Below, one piece after another: positions 43,610 to 51,597 of a DNA stretch of 52,839 nucleotides; position 1 is the stretch's first letter, and every line of letters begins with the position of its first letter. The position numbers were made by a program, and so were the translations under genes. The stretch is from an uncultured Verrucomicrobiota bacterium (GTDB lineage Bacteria; Verrucomicrobiota; Verrucomicrobiia; Verrucomicrobiales; Verrucomicrobiaceae): positions 1 through 52,839 of the forward strand of contig CAJCCF010000582.1 in assembly GCA_903960845.1 (NCBI GenBank). The letters run 5' to 3'. A model generated the notes under the pieces. That model had not been told where the DNA came from and made no database searches. It saw only the letters and a program-made list of their open reading frames with translations.

Positions 43610-45004
43610 CTAAGCTAAAATATCCTTCACGACATGCCCGGCGATGTCGGTGAGCCGGAAGTCGCGGCCGGCATAGCGGTAGGTGAGCTTTTCGTGATCC
43701 ATGCCGAGGATGTGCATCATGGTGGCGTGCAGATCGTGGATGTGGACTTTGTTTTCAGTCGCGAAGTAGCCGTAGTCATCGGTGGCTCCGTAGGCGGTGC
43801 CCGGCTTCACGCCGCCACCCGCCATCCACATGGTGAAACCCTCGGGATTGTGATCGCGCCCATCCGCCGTGCCCTGCGCCACCGGCGTGCGGCCGAACTC
43901 GCCGCCCCAGAGCACCAGGGTGTCTTCCAGCAGGCCGCGTGATTTGAGATCATGCAGGAGCCCGGCGATTGGCTTGTCCACTTCGGCGGCATTCTTGGTG
44001 TGACCTTTGATGAGGTCGCCATGCTGATCCCACTGCACATTGGAGTCGCTGTGTGTCACCTGGATGAAACGAACCCCACGCTCGGCAAAGCGCCGCGCCA
44101 TGAGGCATTGGCGGCCGAAGTTGGTCGTCACCGGATCATCGAGTCCGTAGAGCTTGCGCGTGGCATCAGATTCGCCGCGCAGGTCTTGCAGCTCCGGCAT
44201 GGTGGTCTGCATGCGGTAGGCGAGTTCAAAGGAATTGATGCGTGCCTCCAGCATCGATGCCGCGCTGGATTCGGCGAGATGATCACGGTTCTGGCTGGCA
44301 GCGAGTTCAAGCTGGAGCCGCTGCAGGGCGGGGGAGGTGCGCGCGTTGGCGATGTTCTTCACCACGGCCTGAGTCGATGGCACGCTGGCATTGCCCAGTG
44401 GCGTGCCCTGGCACCAGGCTGGAAGGAAGGCTGCGCCCCAGTTGTTCACGCCGCCGTGGGCGAGTGTCGGGCAGATCGTGATGAAAGCGGGCAGGTCGGC
44501 GTTCTCCGTCCCGAGACCATACGTGATCCATGATCCCATGCTCGGCCGCACCTGGGTGTCGCTGCCGGTGTGCAGCTTGAGCAGAGCACCGCCATGCGCC
44601 GGGTTGGTGCCGTGCAGTGAGCGGATGATGCAGAGATCATCGACACACTTTGCCACATGCGGGAAGAGCTCGCTCACCGGCAGACCGCTCTCGCCATACT
44701 GCTTGAACTTCCAGGGTGATTTGAGCAGCGTCGTTGTCTTGGCAAAAGTCACGCGCGGCAGCGCAAAGGGCAGGGGCTTGCCGTGATCACGATCCAGCAG
44801 CGGCTTCGGATCAAAGGTGTCCACATGCGACGGACCGCCTTTCATGAAGAGGAAGATCACCCTCTTGGCCCGTGCCGGGAAATGCGGCTTCTTTGCAGCG
44901 AGCGGATTCATCATCACCTGCTCCGCTTGCAACAGGTCACGCAGAGCCAGCAGGCCGAAGCCTGAGGCGCTGTTTTGCAGGAGATGACGTCGTGAAAGAT
45001 TCAT
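43610..45004 (-). CDS. DUF1501 exported protein with twin-arginine leader
   Basis: DUF1501 proteins have a sulfatase/phosphatase-like fold and are abundant in Planctomycetes and Verrucomicrobia; their substrate is unknown. The 464-residue product starts MNLSRRHLLQNSASGFGLLA, a twin-arginine-type signal. It continues with FLFMKGGPSHVDTFDPKP, LCIIRSLHGTNPAHGG, RFIQVTHSDSNVQWDQHG and WGGEFGRTPV, then DYGYFATENKVHIHDLHAT, all family landmarks. The ATG at 45004 is chosen for the Tat signal; the longer frame has no homology. The usual genomic partner, a DUF1549/DUF1553 protein, is missing; moeA and trxB flank it. Confidence 0.93.
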   Translation of the reverse strand: MNLSRRHLLQNSASGFGLLALRDLLQAEQVMMNPLAAKKPHFPARAKRVIFLFMKGGPSHVDTFDPKPLLDRDHGKPLPFALPRVTFAKTTTLLKSPWKFKQYGESGLPVSELFPHVAKCVDDLCIIRSLHGTNPAHGGALLKLHTGSDTQVRPSMGSWITYGLGTENADLPAFITICPTLAHGGVNNWGAAFLPAWCQGTPLGNASVPSTQAVVKNIANARTSPALQRLQLELAASQNRDHLAESSAASMLEARINSFELAYRMQTTMPELQDLRGESDATRKLYGLDDPVTTNFGRQCLMARRFAERGVRFIQVTHSDSNVQWDQHGDLIKGHTKNAAEVDKPIAGLLHDLKSRGLLEDTLVLWGGEFGRTPVAQGTADGRDHNPEGFTMWMAGGGVKPGTAYGATDDYGYFATENKVHIHDLHATMMHILGMDHEKLTYRYAGRDFRLTDIAGHVVKDILA

Positions 45005-45042
45005 CAGCGGAGCATACGCTGCGCCGGACGCGACTCTCTCAC

Positions 45043-45975
45043 TCAATGCACGCCGAGCTCTGCCAGGTAGCGCTCGGCTTCCAGGGCTGCGGCACATCCC
45101 TGACCGGCGGCGGTGATCGCCTGGCGGTAGACATGATCGGCCACATCACCGGCGGCAAAGAGGCCTTCCGTTTTGGTGCGCGTGCCCTTGGTTTGCAGGA
45201 TGTAGCCATTCTCATCGGTATCGACCAGATCACCCAGGAAGGCACCGTTTGGCACATGGCCGATCGCCACGAAAACGCATTTCAGGTCCAGCTCGGTTTT
45301 TTCGCCGGTGACCAGATTTTCCAGCATCACGGCGCGCATCTCACCCTTTTCATCAGTCAGGTATTCACAAACGGTGCTGTTCCAGACGGGCTTGATCTTC
45401 GGATTCGCGAGCGCGCGGTCCGCCATGATCTTCGAGGCGCGCAGGCTGTCGCGGCGGTGAATCAGATACACGGTGCTGGCAAATTTGGTTAGGAATCCGG
45501 CCTCCTCACAGGCGCTGTCGCCGCCACCGATCACGCAGACGGGAACATTGCGGTAAAAGGCACCATCACAGGTCGCGCAGCTCGTCAGGCCGCGGCCGAT
45601 GAGCGATTTTTCATTTGGCAGACCGAGATGACGCGGTGAGGCGCCCGTGGCGACGATCACCGATCTGGCTTCACGCACCGTGCCGTCTTCACTGATCACT
45701 TCAAAGTGTCCGGCTGCGGTTTTCTTCACGCTGCTGACCAGGGTGTACTCGATGCGCGCGCCAAACTTTTCCGCCTGGGTCTGCATGTTCATCATCAGCT
45801 CAGGTCCCATGATGCCGTTGGGGAAGCCGGGGAAGTTCTCCACCTCTGTCGTCGTGGTGAGCTGACCGCCGGGCATGTTCCCGGAGAGGAGGAGCGGGCT
45901 GAAATTAGCGCGTGCCGAGTAGATGGCGGCGGTGTAACCCGCGCAGCCGGTGCCGATGATGATGACGTTTTCCAT
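45043..45975 (-). CDS. trxB: Thioredoxin reductase
   Basis: FAD/NADPH enzyme that reduces thioredoxin. The 310-residue product has the FAD motif IIIGTGCAGYTAA near the N-terminus, the redox-active CATC (Cys133, Cys136) in CATCDGAF, the NADPH motif GGGDSACEEA, and the C-terminal GLFAAGDV. The length matches low-molecular-weight TrxB. It is preceded on this strand by the pyrR-pyrB pair, 209 bp away, and that gap contains two GC-rich hairpins. It could supply electrons, through thioredoxin, to peroxidases, but no thioredoxin gene is in the window. Confidence 0.96.
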   Translation of the reverse strand: MENVIIIGTGCAGYTAAIYSARANFSPLLLSGNMPGGQLTTTTEVENFPGFPNGIMGPELMMNMQTQAEKFGARIEYTLVSSVKKTAAGHFEVISEDGTVREARSVIVATGASPRHLGLPNEKSLIGRGLTSCATCDGAFYRNVPVCVIGGGDSACEEAGFLTKFASTVYLIHRRDSLRASKIMADRALANPKIKPVWNSTVCEYLTDEKGEMRAVMLENLVTGEKTELDLKCVFVAIGHVPNGAFLGDLVDTDENGYILQTKGTRTKTEGLFAAGDVADHVYRQAITAAGQGCAAALEAERYLAELGVH

Positions 45976-46058
45976 GATGAAGTGAGTGGGGAAAGGAGCG
46001 CGGAAGATGGGGAGCAGTCCCTGACGTGCAAGGTGGCGTTTTCAAAGGCTGAGCCCGG

Positions 46059-46097
46059 GGCGGGATGTCCCGCCTGATCCCGGGCAGCCTGCCCGGG
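46059..46097. repeat. Pair of GC-rich inverted repeats between trxB and pyrB
   Basis: GGCGGGA/TCCCGCC (46059-46065 with 46068-46074) and CCCGGGCAG/CTGCCCGGG (46079-46087 with 46089-46097), five bases apart. A further CCCGGG lies just before the first. There is no T-run on the minus strand, so they do not look like a standard pyrB terminator. Confidence 0.6.
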
Positions 46098-46184
46098 TTT
46101 AAAATCAGCGGCTGAATCTGCTGAACGGCGATGGTCAGGGTTCACTGGGGAAGCCGCTTGCCGGGGGACTCTTTCAAAAGGCGG

Positions 46185-47114
46185 TTAGACTGCACCCGGC
46201 TTCAGCCAGTAGAGGACGCTCATGCGCACGGCGATGCCGTTTTCGACCTGCTGATTGATCAGGCACTTTTCGTAGCTCATGCCGCGGTCGGTGATCTCGA
46301 CACCGCGATTCACGGGGCCTGGGTGCATGAGCCAGAGTTTGCGCTCGCGGAGAATATCCACGCGGGCGTCGGTGAGGCCATAGTTCTTGTGATACTCGGC
46401 GGCGCTGGGGAAGAAGGGCTCGTCCATGCGCTCGCTCTGCACGCGGAGCAGATAGACGACGTCGGGTTTCCATTCGAGCGCATCCGTCCAGTTGCCAAAC
46501 TGCGGGATCTCCTGCGGCACCTCACGCGGCATCATGGAGCCCGGGGCGAGGTAGGCGACGTTCATGCCAAGGCGGCGGAAGATGAGGCTGGTGCTGCGGG
46601 CCACGCGGCTGTGCTGGATGTCGCCGACGATCAGAGCGCGGGCACCGCGCAGGTCTTTGAATTTCTCGCGCAGCGTGAAGGCATCCAGCAGCGCCTGAGT
46701 CGGATGCGCGTGCCAGCCGTCACCGGCATTGATGACACTGGCGCGGGTGTGTTTGGCGATCAGGCTCGGCGTGCCGGACTGCTTGTGGCGGACGACGATG
46801 TAGTCCACGCGCATGGATTCCAGCGTCTCCACGGTGTCCAGAACGGACTCGCCTTTGACCACGCTGGAGGACTCGATGTCAAAGTGGGTGACGTCGGCGG
46901 AAAGGCGGCTGGCGGCGACTTCAAAGGAGGAGCGGGTGCGTGTGCTCGGCTCGTAAAACAGCGTCAGCACTGTCTGGCCTTTGAGCGTGGGCACCTTCTT
47001 CACGCTGCGTTTGAAGAGGTCTTTGAAGGGCACGGCATTGGCCAGCACGAATTCGATTTCCTCATCGGTCAGTGAAGCGATGTCGAGGAGGTCTTTGCGG
47101 GGTTTCATGCTCAT
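46185..47114 (-). CDS. pyrB: Aspartate carbamoyltransferase catalytic subunit
   Basis: Catalyses the first committed step of pyrimidine synthesis, carbamoyl phosphate plus aspartate to carbamoyl-aspartate. The 309-residue product has the carbamoyl-phosphate site YEPSTRTRSSFE, later GDGWHAHPTQALLDAFT, VGDIQHSRVARS and MHPGPVNRGVE, all expected. The start at 47114 overlaps the pyrR stop by 4 bp, so the two are translationally coupled. No pyrI gene for a regulatory subunit and no pyrC are adjacent, unlike in many pyrRBC operons. Regulation by PyrR, if any, would come from its neighbour. Confidence 0.97.
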   Translation of the reverse strand: MSMKPRKDLLDIASLTDEEIEFVLANAVPFKDLFKRSVKKVPTLKGQTVLTLFYEPSTRTRSSFEVAASRLSADVTHFDIESSSVVKGESVLDTVETLESMRVDYIVVRHKQSGTPSLIAKHTRASVINAGDGWHAHPTQALLDAFTLREKFKDLRGARALIVGDIQHSRVARSTSLIFRRLGMNVAYLAPGSMMPREVPQEIPQFGNWTDALEWKPDVVYLLRVQSERMDEPFFPSAAEYHKNYGLTDARVDILRERKLWLMHPGPVNRGVEITDRGMSYEKCLINQQVENGIAVRMSVLYWLKPGAV

Positions 47115-47671
47115 GCGTTTTTCTTTTCCCAGGCTTTCACAAACACTTCATCGCGGCCATCGCCATCCACGAAGCGAACTCCGACGCGCTCATTGGCTGG
47201 CAGGTCCACGCGGATGCCGGCATACTCGGCGCTGAGTGGTAATTCACGGCCCGCGCGATCCACCAGGGCGGCGATCTGCACGCAGCGCGGGCGGCCAAAG
47301 TCCAGCAGTTCATCCAGCGCGGCGCGAGTGGTGCGGGCGGTGTAAATGACCTCGTCACAAAGAATCACCACGGCGTCATCGAGATCGAAGGCAATCTCGG
47401 AGCCCTCAAGTTTCGGCAGCACGGACATGGTTTGCAGGTCATCGCGATACTGGGTGATGTCGATGCGTCCCAGTTCAACTTCGCGGCCTTTGACTCTGAG
47501 CCGTTGGGCCAGGGCTTCGGCAAAAGGAACGCCACGGTTGTAAACCCCGACGAGGGCAAGCTTTGGCTCATCCGGCCAGCGTTCATGGATGGCAGCGGCG
47601 ATTTGATCGAGGCAACGGCTCACCCCGGCGGCATCCAGGAGTTGGCGTTGAGGGGCGGTTGATTCGGTCAC
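47111..47671 (-). CDS. pyrR: Bifunctional pyrimidine regulator PyrR / uracil phosphoribosyltransferase-like
   Basis: PRTase-fold protein that in Bacillus attenuates pyr operons and has uracil phosphoribosyltransferase activity. The 186-residue product fits PyrR along its length (ALVGVYNRGVPFAEALAQRL, then ITQYRDD, then the PRPP site). The PRPP loop reads DEVIYTARTT (Asp106-Thr115), whereas DDVLYTGRT is usual, so the Gly is Ala112 here. The end, GVRFVDGDGRDEVFV, resembles other Gram-negative PyrR proteins. The GTG at 47671 is chosen; a TTG at 47707 is in frame, and no ATG is available. The gene is the first of the pyrR-pyrB unit; a terminator for the upstream gene lies in the 122-bp gap. Confidence 0.9.
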   Translation of the reverse strand: MTESTAPQRQLLDAAGVSRCLDQIAAAIHERWPDEPKLALVGVYNRGVPFAEALAQRLRVKGREVELGRIDITQYRDDLQTMSVLPKLEGSEIAFDLDDAVVILCDEVIYTARTTRAALDELLDFGRPRCVQIAALVDRAGRELPLSAEYAGIRVDLPANERVGVRFVDGDGRDEVFVKAWEKKNA

Positions 47672-47737
47672 GAAGCTGAGATGAATCCAGAGTGACGGAA
47701 GCGTCAATGAGATTTACTTGAGGCCACCCGCCAGAAT

Positions 47738-47775
47738 GAAAAAAGGCGCGAGAGGAAATCACCTCGCGCGCCCTT
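47738..47775 (-). terminator. Intrinsic terminator of the class V aminotransferase gene
   Basis: On the minus strand, GGCGCGCGAGG pairs with CCTCTCGCGCC (one mismatch) over a six-nt loop and is followed by a T-run (the A-run lies at about 47738-47744). It sits 20-55 bp after the aminotransferase stop, upstream of pyrR. Confidence 0.85.
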
Positions 47776-47793
47776 TCAATTCAAAGACTGCGG

Positions 47794-48873
47794 TTACAGT
47801 TTCGACAGGCTGTCATCCAGCGCGGCAATGACCACGCCGATGCTGGCTTCAGATTCGTCGCCCATGTTGCTGATGCGGAAGGTCTTGCCCTTCAGCTTGC
47901 CGTAGCCGCCGTCGATGATCATGCTGTGATTCTTTTTCAGCAGGCCGATGAAGGCGGCGACGTCGATGTTCCGGTTGTTGGCGACGCAGGTCAGGGACTT
48001 GGAGCGGTAGCCTTCAGGCGCGAAGAACTCGAAGCCATTGCGGCGCACCCAGTCGTGAACCATGTCGTTGAGCCTGGCATGGCGGGCGTAGCGGTTGTCG
48101 ATGCCTTCAGCGAAGATTTTCTGGAGCTGATGACGCAGGCCATAGATGAGGCTGATGCAGGGGGTGCTCGGCGTCATGCTCTTCTCGCCATTGGCCTTGA
48201 ACTCGATGAAGTCGAAGTAGTAGCCGCGATCATTGATGGTCGCTGCACGGGCCATGGCTGCTTCCGAAGCGGTGAACAGCGCGAGCCCGGGTGGCAGTGC
48301 AAAAGCCTTCTGGCTGCCGGTGAGCAGCACGTCGATGCCAAGCTCATCAAAATTCACCGGCACGGTGGTGAAGCCGGAGACGGAGTCGGTGATGAACATC
48401 ACGTCAGGATACTTTTTCTTCAGCGCCGCGATTTCAGCGATGGGGCTGAGCACACCGGTGGAGGTCTCATTGTGGATGAAGGTGACGGCATCGAACTCGC
48501 CCGTGGCCAGACGCTTGTCGATTTCTTCGGCCAGGATCGGCTGACCCCACTCGACCTGATAGGCTTCGGCTTCCTTGCCGCAGCGCTTGGACACATCGAG
48601 CCACTTGTCGGAGAAAGCGCCATTGCAGCAGTTGAGCACCTTCTTCTTCACGAGGTTGCGGATCGCGCCTTCCATCACGCCCCATGCGGAGGAGGTGCTG
48701 AGGAAGACCTGCTGCTTGGTGCCGAACAGCGTCTGGAGCATCGGCTGAATTTCTGCATACAGATCCTGAAAGCCCTTGCCGCGGTGGCCCATCATTGGCT
48801 GCGCCATGGCAGCAAAGGTGTCGGGGCTGACTTCGACGGGACCAGGGATGTAAAGTTTAACGTGGGTGCTCAT
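47794..48873 (-). CDS. Class V aminotransferase (alanine-glyoxylate / serine-pyruvate / phosphoserine type)
   Basis: PLP enzyme of 359 residues. It has IPGPVEVSPDTFAAM at the N-terminus, HRGKGFQDL, STSSAWGVMEGAI, the ETSTGVLSPI region, FITDSVSGFTT and the PLP-binding Lys in LLTGSQKAFALPPGLAL. The family fold is clear, but the substrate is not. Alanine-glyoxylate, serine-glyoxylate and the archaeal/Dehalococcoides-type phosphoserine aminotransferases share these features. No serine or glycine genes adjoin it to help. It has its own terminator and lies 116 bp from the AraC-type gene, so it is probably a single-gene transcript. Confidence 0.92.
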   Translation of the reverse strand: MSTHVKLYIPGPVEVSPDTFAAMAQPMMGHRGKGFQDLYAEIQPMLQTLFGTKQQVFLSTSSAWGVMEGAIRNLVKKKVLNCCNGAFSDKWLDVSKRCGKEAEAYQVEWGQPILAEEIDKRLATGEFDAVTFIHNETSTGVLSPIAEIAALKKKYPDVMFITDSVSGFTTVPVNFDELGIDVLLTGSQKAFALPPGLALFTASEAAMARAATINDRGYYFDFIEFKANGEKSMTPSTPCISLIYGLRHQLQKIFAEGIDNRYARHARLNDMVHDWVRRNGFEFFAPEGYRSKSLTCVANNRNIDVAAFIGLLKKNHSMIIDGGYGKLKGKTFRISNMGDESEASIGVVIAALDDSLSKL

Positions 48874-48989
48874 GAGTGGGGGTGGGAGATGGGGCCGGAG
48901 CCGGGAAAAGGAGCGCGGAGATTAGGCCGGGTTTAATGGCTGGCAAGCACCTCTAGCGGCCTTTGGTAAAACGCCGTGCGGCATGGATC

Positions 48990-49865
48990 TCAGGGCTGTC
49001 GTTCCTGCTCGCGGAACTGGGTCGGGGTGAGCTTGGTCATCTTTTTGAAGTCCTTGCTGAAGAAGAACTGATCGCTGTAGCCGACCTGACGGGCGACTTC
49101 CTTGATGGCATCGTCCGATTCGATGAGCCGGTGCTTGGCCTGATTGATGCGCTCGCGCCGCAGCCAGTCGATGGGGCTGGTGCCGATGGCGGTTTTGAAT
49201 TGGCGGCTGAAATGGCTTTCACTCATCCCGGCGAGCTGTGCCAGTTCGATGACGCGGATGGGTGTGTGGAAGTAGAGGCGCATCTTTTCCAGAGCCTTTT
49301 GCACGGGCATGGGCAGCTCGGGCCGGAGCATGTCGGGGTCCGACAGGCGGGCTTCAAAGGCCAGGGCGATAAGGGCCGTCACGGAGGCATTCACCAGCGC
49401 GGCATCACTGGGCCGGGTCCCGGTCATGTGCTGGAACGTGCGCTCGAACTCCAGGCAGGCCTGTCGGGTCTCGAGATTACGAATGACCGGCTGCGAGCGT
49501 ATCTCCAGGAGGTTGGCGACTTTTTCCAGAGGCCGTCCTTCGACACGGATCCAGTACAGCTCCCAGGGTTCCTTGGTGACGGCTCCGTAAGCGTGCGGAT
49601 GGTGGCAATTCACCCAGAGAAGTTCATTGGCGGCGATGTCATGCCGCTTGCCATTCACCTGGACCCAGCCGCGACCGTTGATGCAAAGAATCAACTCATG
49701 GCCCGGGTAAGTCTCCCTCTGAATGCGGTGCTCATAGCCGGCGCGCAGATGCCCGCCGCGGACCACTGAATAAAACAAGTCGCGCTGCCATTCCGCCGGA
49801 GTGGCATATAGATTGGTGAGGAAAGTGGTTTCCTGGAAAAGAGTATTCATGGCCGGATATGACAT
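48990..49865 (-). CDS. AraC-family transcriptional regulator
   Basis: The 291-residue product has an N-terminal cupin-like sensor (HELILCINGRGWVQVNGK, WVNCHHPHAYG) and a C-terminal double helix-turn-helix. The first HTH is in the VIELAQLAGMSESHFSRQFK region, and the second ends EVARQVGYSDQFFFSKDFKK followed by GxTPTQFRE. This is the XylS/AraC signature. The ligand is probably a sugar, by analogy. ATGs at 49865 and 49850 are both in frame; the first lies inside a palindrome (49856-49868), which could argue for the second. It is divergent from the HAD/CDF/BirA operon, and the 137-bp gap holds 21-bp-spaced repeats. Confidence 0.92.
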   Translation of the reverse strand: MSYPAMNTLFQETTFLTNLYATPAEWQRDLFYSVVRGGHLRAGYEHRIQRETYPGHELILCINGRGWVQVNGKRHDIAANELLWVNCHHPHAYGAVTKEPWELYWIRVEGRPLEKVANLLEIRSQPVIRNLETRQACLEFERTFQHMTGTRPSDAALVNASVTALIALAFEARLSDPDMLRPELPMPVQKALEKMRLYFHTPIRVIELAQLAGMSESHFSRQFKTAIGTSPIDWLRRERINQAKHRLIESDDAIKEVARQVGYSDQFFFSKDFKKMTKLTPTQFREQERQP

Positions 49866-49868
49866 ATC
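49856..49868. promoter_or_regulatory. 13-bp palindrome over the araC-type start
   Basis: GATATG-A-CATATC (49856-49868), perfect 6-bp arms around one base. It covers one of the two candidate start codons of the AraC-type gene, and is AT-rich in a GC-rich region. Confidence 0.45.
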
Positions 49869-49875
49869 ACCATGA

Positions 49876-49957
49876 AGAATGACGGATGTCGAATGCAGAA
49901 TGATGGATGATCCGGCGTGCAGGGGTGCGTCATTCAACCTTTGGATTTCGTCATTCT
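49876..49957. repeat. Four copies of GAATGA(C/T)G as two pairs with 21-bp spacing
   Basis: AGAATGACGGATG (49876-49888) and AGAATGATGGATG (49897-49909) are direct repeats 21 bp apart. CGTCATTCA (49928-49936) and CGTCATTCT (49949-49957) are the same core reversed, also 21 bp apart. They fill the divergent gap between the AraC-type gene and the HAD gene, as AraC operators often do. A dispersed intergenic repeat is the alternative. Confidence 0.6.
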
Positions 49958-50002
49958 CTTTGCCTCCGCCACCGACTCCGCCTAAAGGCTGCGCCCCAAC
50001 TC

Positions 50003-50692
50003 ATGCCACGACTCTTGCTTTTTGATATTGATGGAACCCTTCTCGATACGGGGGGTGCCGGTGGTGCTTCATTGCTGGATGCTGCGGAGGAAATCTTCGG
50101 TGTGTCGCGTGATGAACTGCCGCCCCTCGATCTTGCCGGGGCCACGGATGGCGGGGTGCTGCGGCGCTTGTTTGGTCAGGCGGGACGTGACTTTGAGCCG
50201 GAGGCGGTCTCCGCCTATCTCGATTGCTATCTCGGACATCTGCACCGCCGATTGCATGATGAAGCCTTTGCCGGTCAGACACTGCCCGGCATCGGCGCGC
50301 TGCTGACGGCACTTGAGTCTTCCGGCGGGGCGGACATCGGCCTGCTGACGGGCAATGTGCGGCGCGGGGCTGAGATGAAACTCAGGCGGTTCGATCTGGG
50401 CTCACGTTTTGTCGACGGAGCCTTTGGCGATGATGCAGAGGATCGCAATCTGCTCGGCCCTGTGGCGATGCGGCGCATGACACAGGCCACGGGCCGCACC
50501 TACTCGGTGGAAGAGGTGATCGTGATTGGTGACACGCCCAAGGACATCTCCTGCGCCCATGCGATCGGCGCGCGCTGCCTCGCGGTTGGCACGGGGCATT
50601 TTCAGGCGGAAGCCTTGCGTGTTCATCAGCCCTGGTTGTGCCTGGAGAGTCTGGCTGAAACGGAGCGTGTGTGCGAGCTGCTGCTGTCATGA
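50003..50692 (+). CDS. HAD-family phosphatase (phosphoglycolate phosphatase-like)
   Basis: Cytoplasmic Mg-dependent hydrolase of 229 residues. HAD motif I is DIDGTLLDT (nucleophile Asp) with the next Asp two residues later; motif II is LLTGN; motif III/IV ends IGDTPKDISCAHAIGA. The cap region between motifs I and II is of the helical C1 type (about residues 17-90). Such proteins include phosphoglycolate phosphatases and related sugar-phosphate phosphatases. The ATG at 50003 is preferred; the frame is open back to 49907, but this adds non-homologous residues. It shares an ATGA overlap with the CDF gene and heads a three-gene operon. Confidence 0.9.
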   Translation: MPRLLLFDIDGTLLDTGGAGGASLLDAAEEIFGVSRDELPPLDLAGATDGGVLRRLFGQAGRDFEPEAVSAYLDCYLGHLHRRLHDEAFAGQTLPGIGALLTALESSGGADIGLLTGNVRRGAEMKLRRFDLGSRFVDGAFGDDAEDRNLLGPVAMRRMTQATGRTYSVEEVIVIGDTPKDISCAHAIGARCLAVGTGHFQAEALRVHQPWLCLESLAETERVCELLLS

Positions 50693-51597
50693 CCTCCTCC
50701 TCAGCCAGCGCTTCTGCGGCCATGCGGCTGTCTTTGATCACGGGTTTTGTCATGCTCGTGCTGAAGATGGGCGCGTATCTGCTGACCGGATCGGCGGCGA
50801 TTCTCGGGGATGCGGCGGAGTCGGTGGTTCACGTGGCGGGCGTCATTTTTGCGACCTACAGCATGTGGCTGGCAGGTCAGCCGGCGGATGAAGATCATCG
50901 CTACGGTCACAGCAAGATTTCCTTTTTCTCCGCCGGTGTTGAGGGCGGGCTGATCGTGCTGGCGGCGGTTTTCATCATTTATGAATCGATCCGCCGCTGG
51001 ATCGGCGGTGCAGAGGTGGCCAACCTCAGTTCAGGTGTCTTGATCACGGTTCTGACCATTGTCATCAATGGCGGTCTCGGATGGTATCTGCTGCGGGTCG
51101 GGCGCGGTCAAAACTCACTGATTCTGGTGTCGAACGGCAAGCATGTGCTGACTGACTGCTGGACAAGCCTGGGTGCCCTGGTCGGTCTGGGGCTGATGCA
51201 TCTCACTGGGCAGTCATGGTGGGATCCGGTGTGCGGTCTGCTCATGGCGGGGAACATCCTGATATCAGGCTATGAGCTGCTGCGTCAAAGCGTGATCGGA
51301 CTCATGGATCATGCCGATCCCGTGCTGACTCGTGCGCTGGATGAATCACTGGCGCGTGAGACAGCCAAACACGGGGTGACCTTTCATGCGCTGCGCCATC
51401 GCAATGCCGGGCACGTGCATTACGTCGATGTGCATTTCCTTTTTCCTGATGACATCTCCCTGCGCGAAGCACACCGCACCGCCACACAGATCGAAAGCGC
51501 CGTGCAGCACAGCGTGAATCATCAGGTGCACATCACCACGCATCTGGAATGCGTGGGCGATCATGAGGAGCTGCATCCGGGTGATCAACTGCCATGA
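50689..51597 (+). CDS. Cation diffusion facilitator (CDF) family transporter
   Basis: Proton-coupled divalent metal exporter of 302 residues with about six membrane helices and a C-terminal cytoplasmic metallochaperone-like domain (HALRHRNAGHVHYVDVHFLFPD). The helix-V site HVLTD (His151, Asp155) is intact. The helix-II site, normally H/D-x3-D after an Asp-Ala, reads DAAESVVH, so Glu44 and His48 replace the usual His/Asp pair. A His-rich loop (DEDHRYGHSK) precedes helix III. Metal specificity cannot be read off. The start overlaps the HAD stop by 4 bp and its stop overlaps birA by 4 bp. Confidence 0.91.
   Translation: MTSSSASASAAMRLSLITGFVMLVLKMGAYLLTGSAAILGDAAESVVHVAGVIFATYSMWLAGQPADEDHRYGHSKISFFSAGVEGGLIVLAAVFIIYESIRRWIGGAEVANLSSGVLITVLTIVINGGLGWYLLRVGRGQNSLILVSNGKHVLTDCWTSLGALVGLGLMHLTGQSWWDPVCGLLMAGNILISGYELLRQSVIGLMDHADPVLTRALDESLARETAKHGVTFHALRHRNAGHVHYVDVHFLFPDDISLREAHRTATQIESAVQHSVNHQVHITTHLECVGDHEELHPGDQLP

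Noticed and set aside
47926-48936. A 336-codon plus-strand frame over the aminotransferase gene
   Set aside because: Shadow of the class V aminotransferase, which has an intact PLP-lysine motif and its own terminator.
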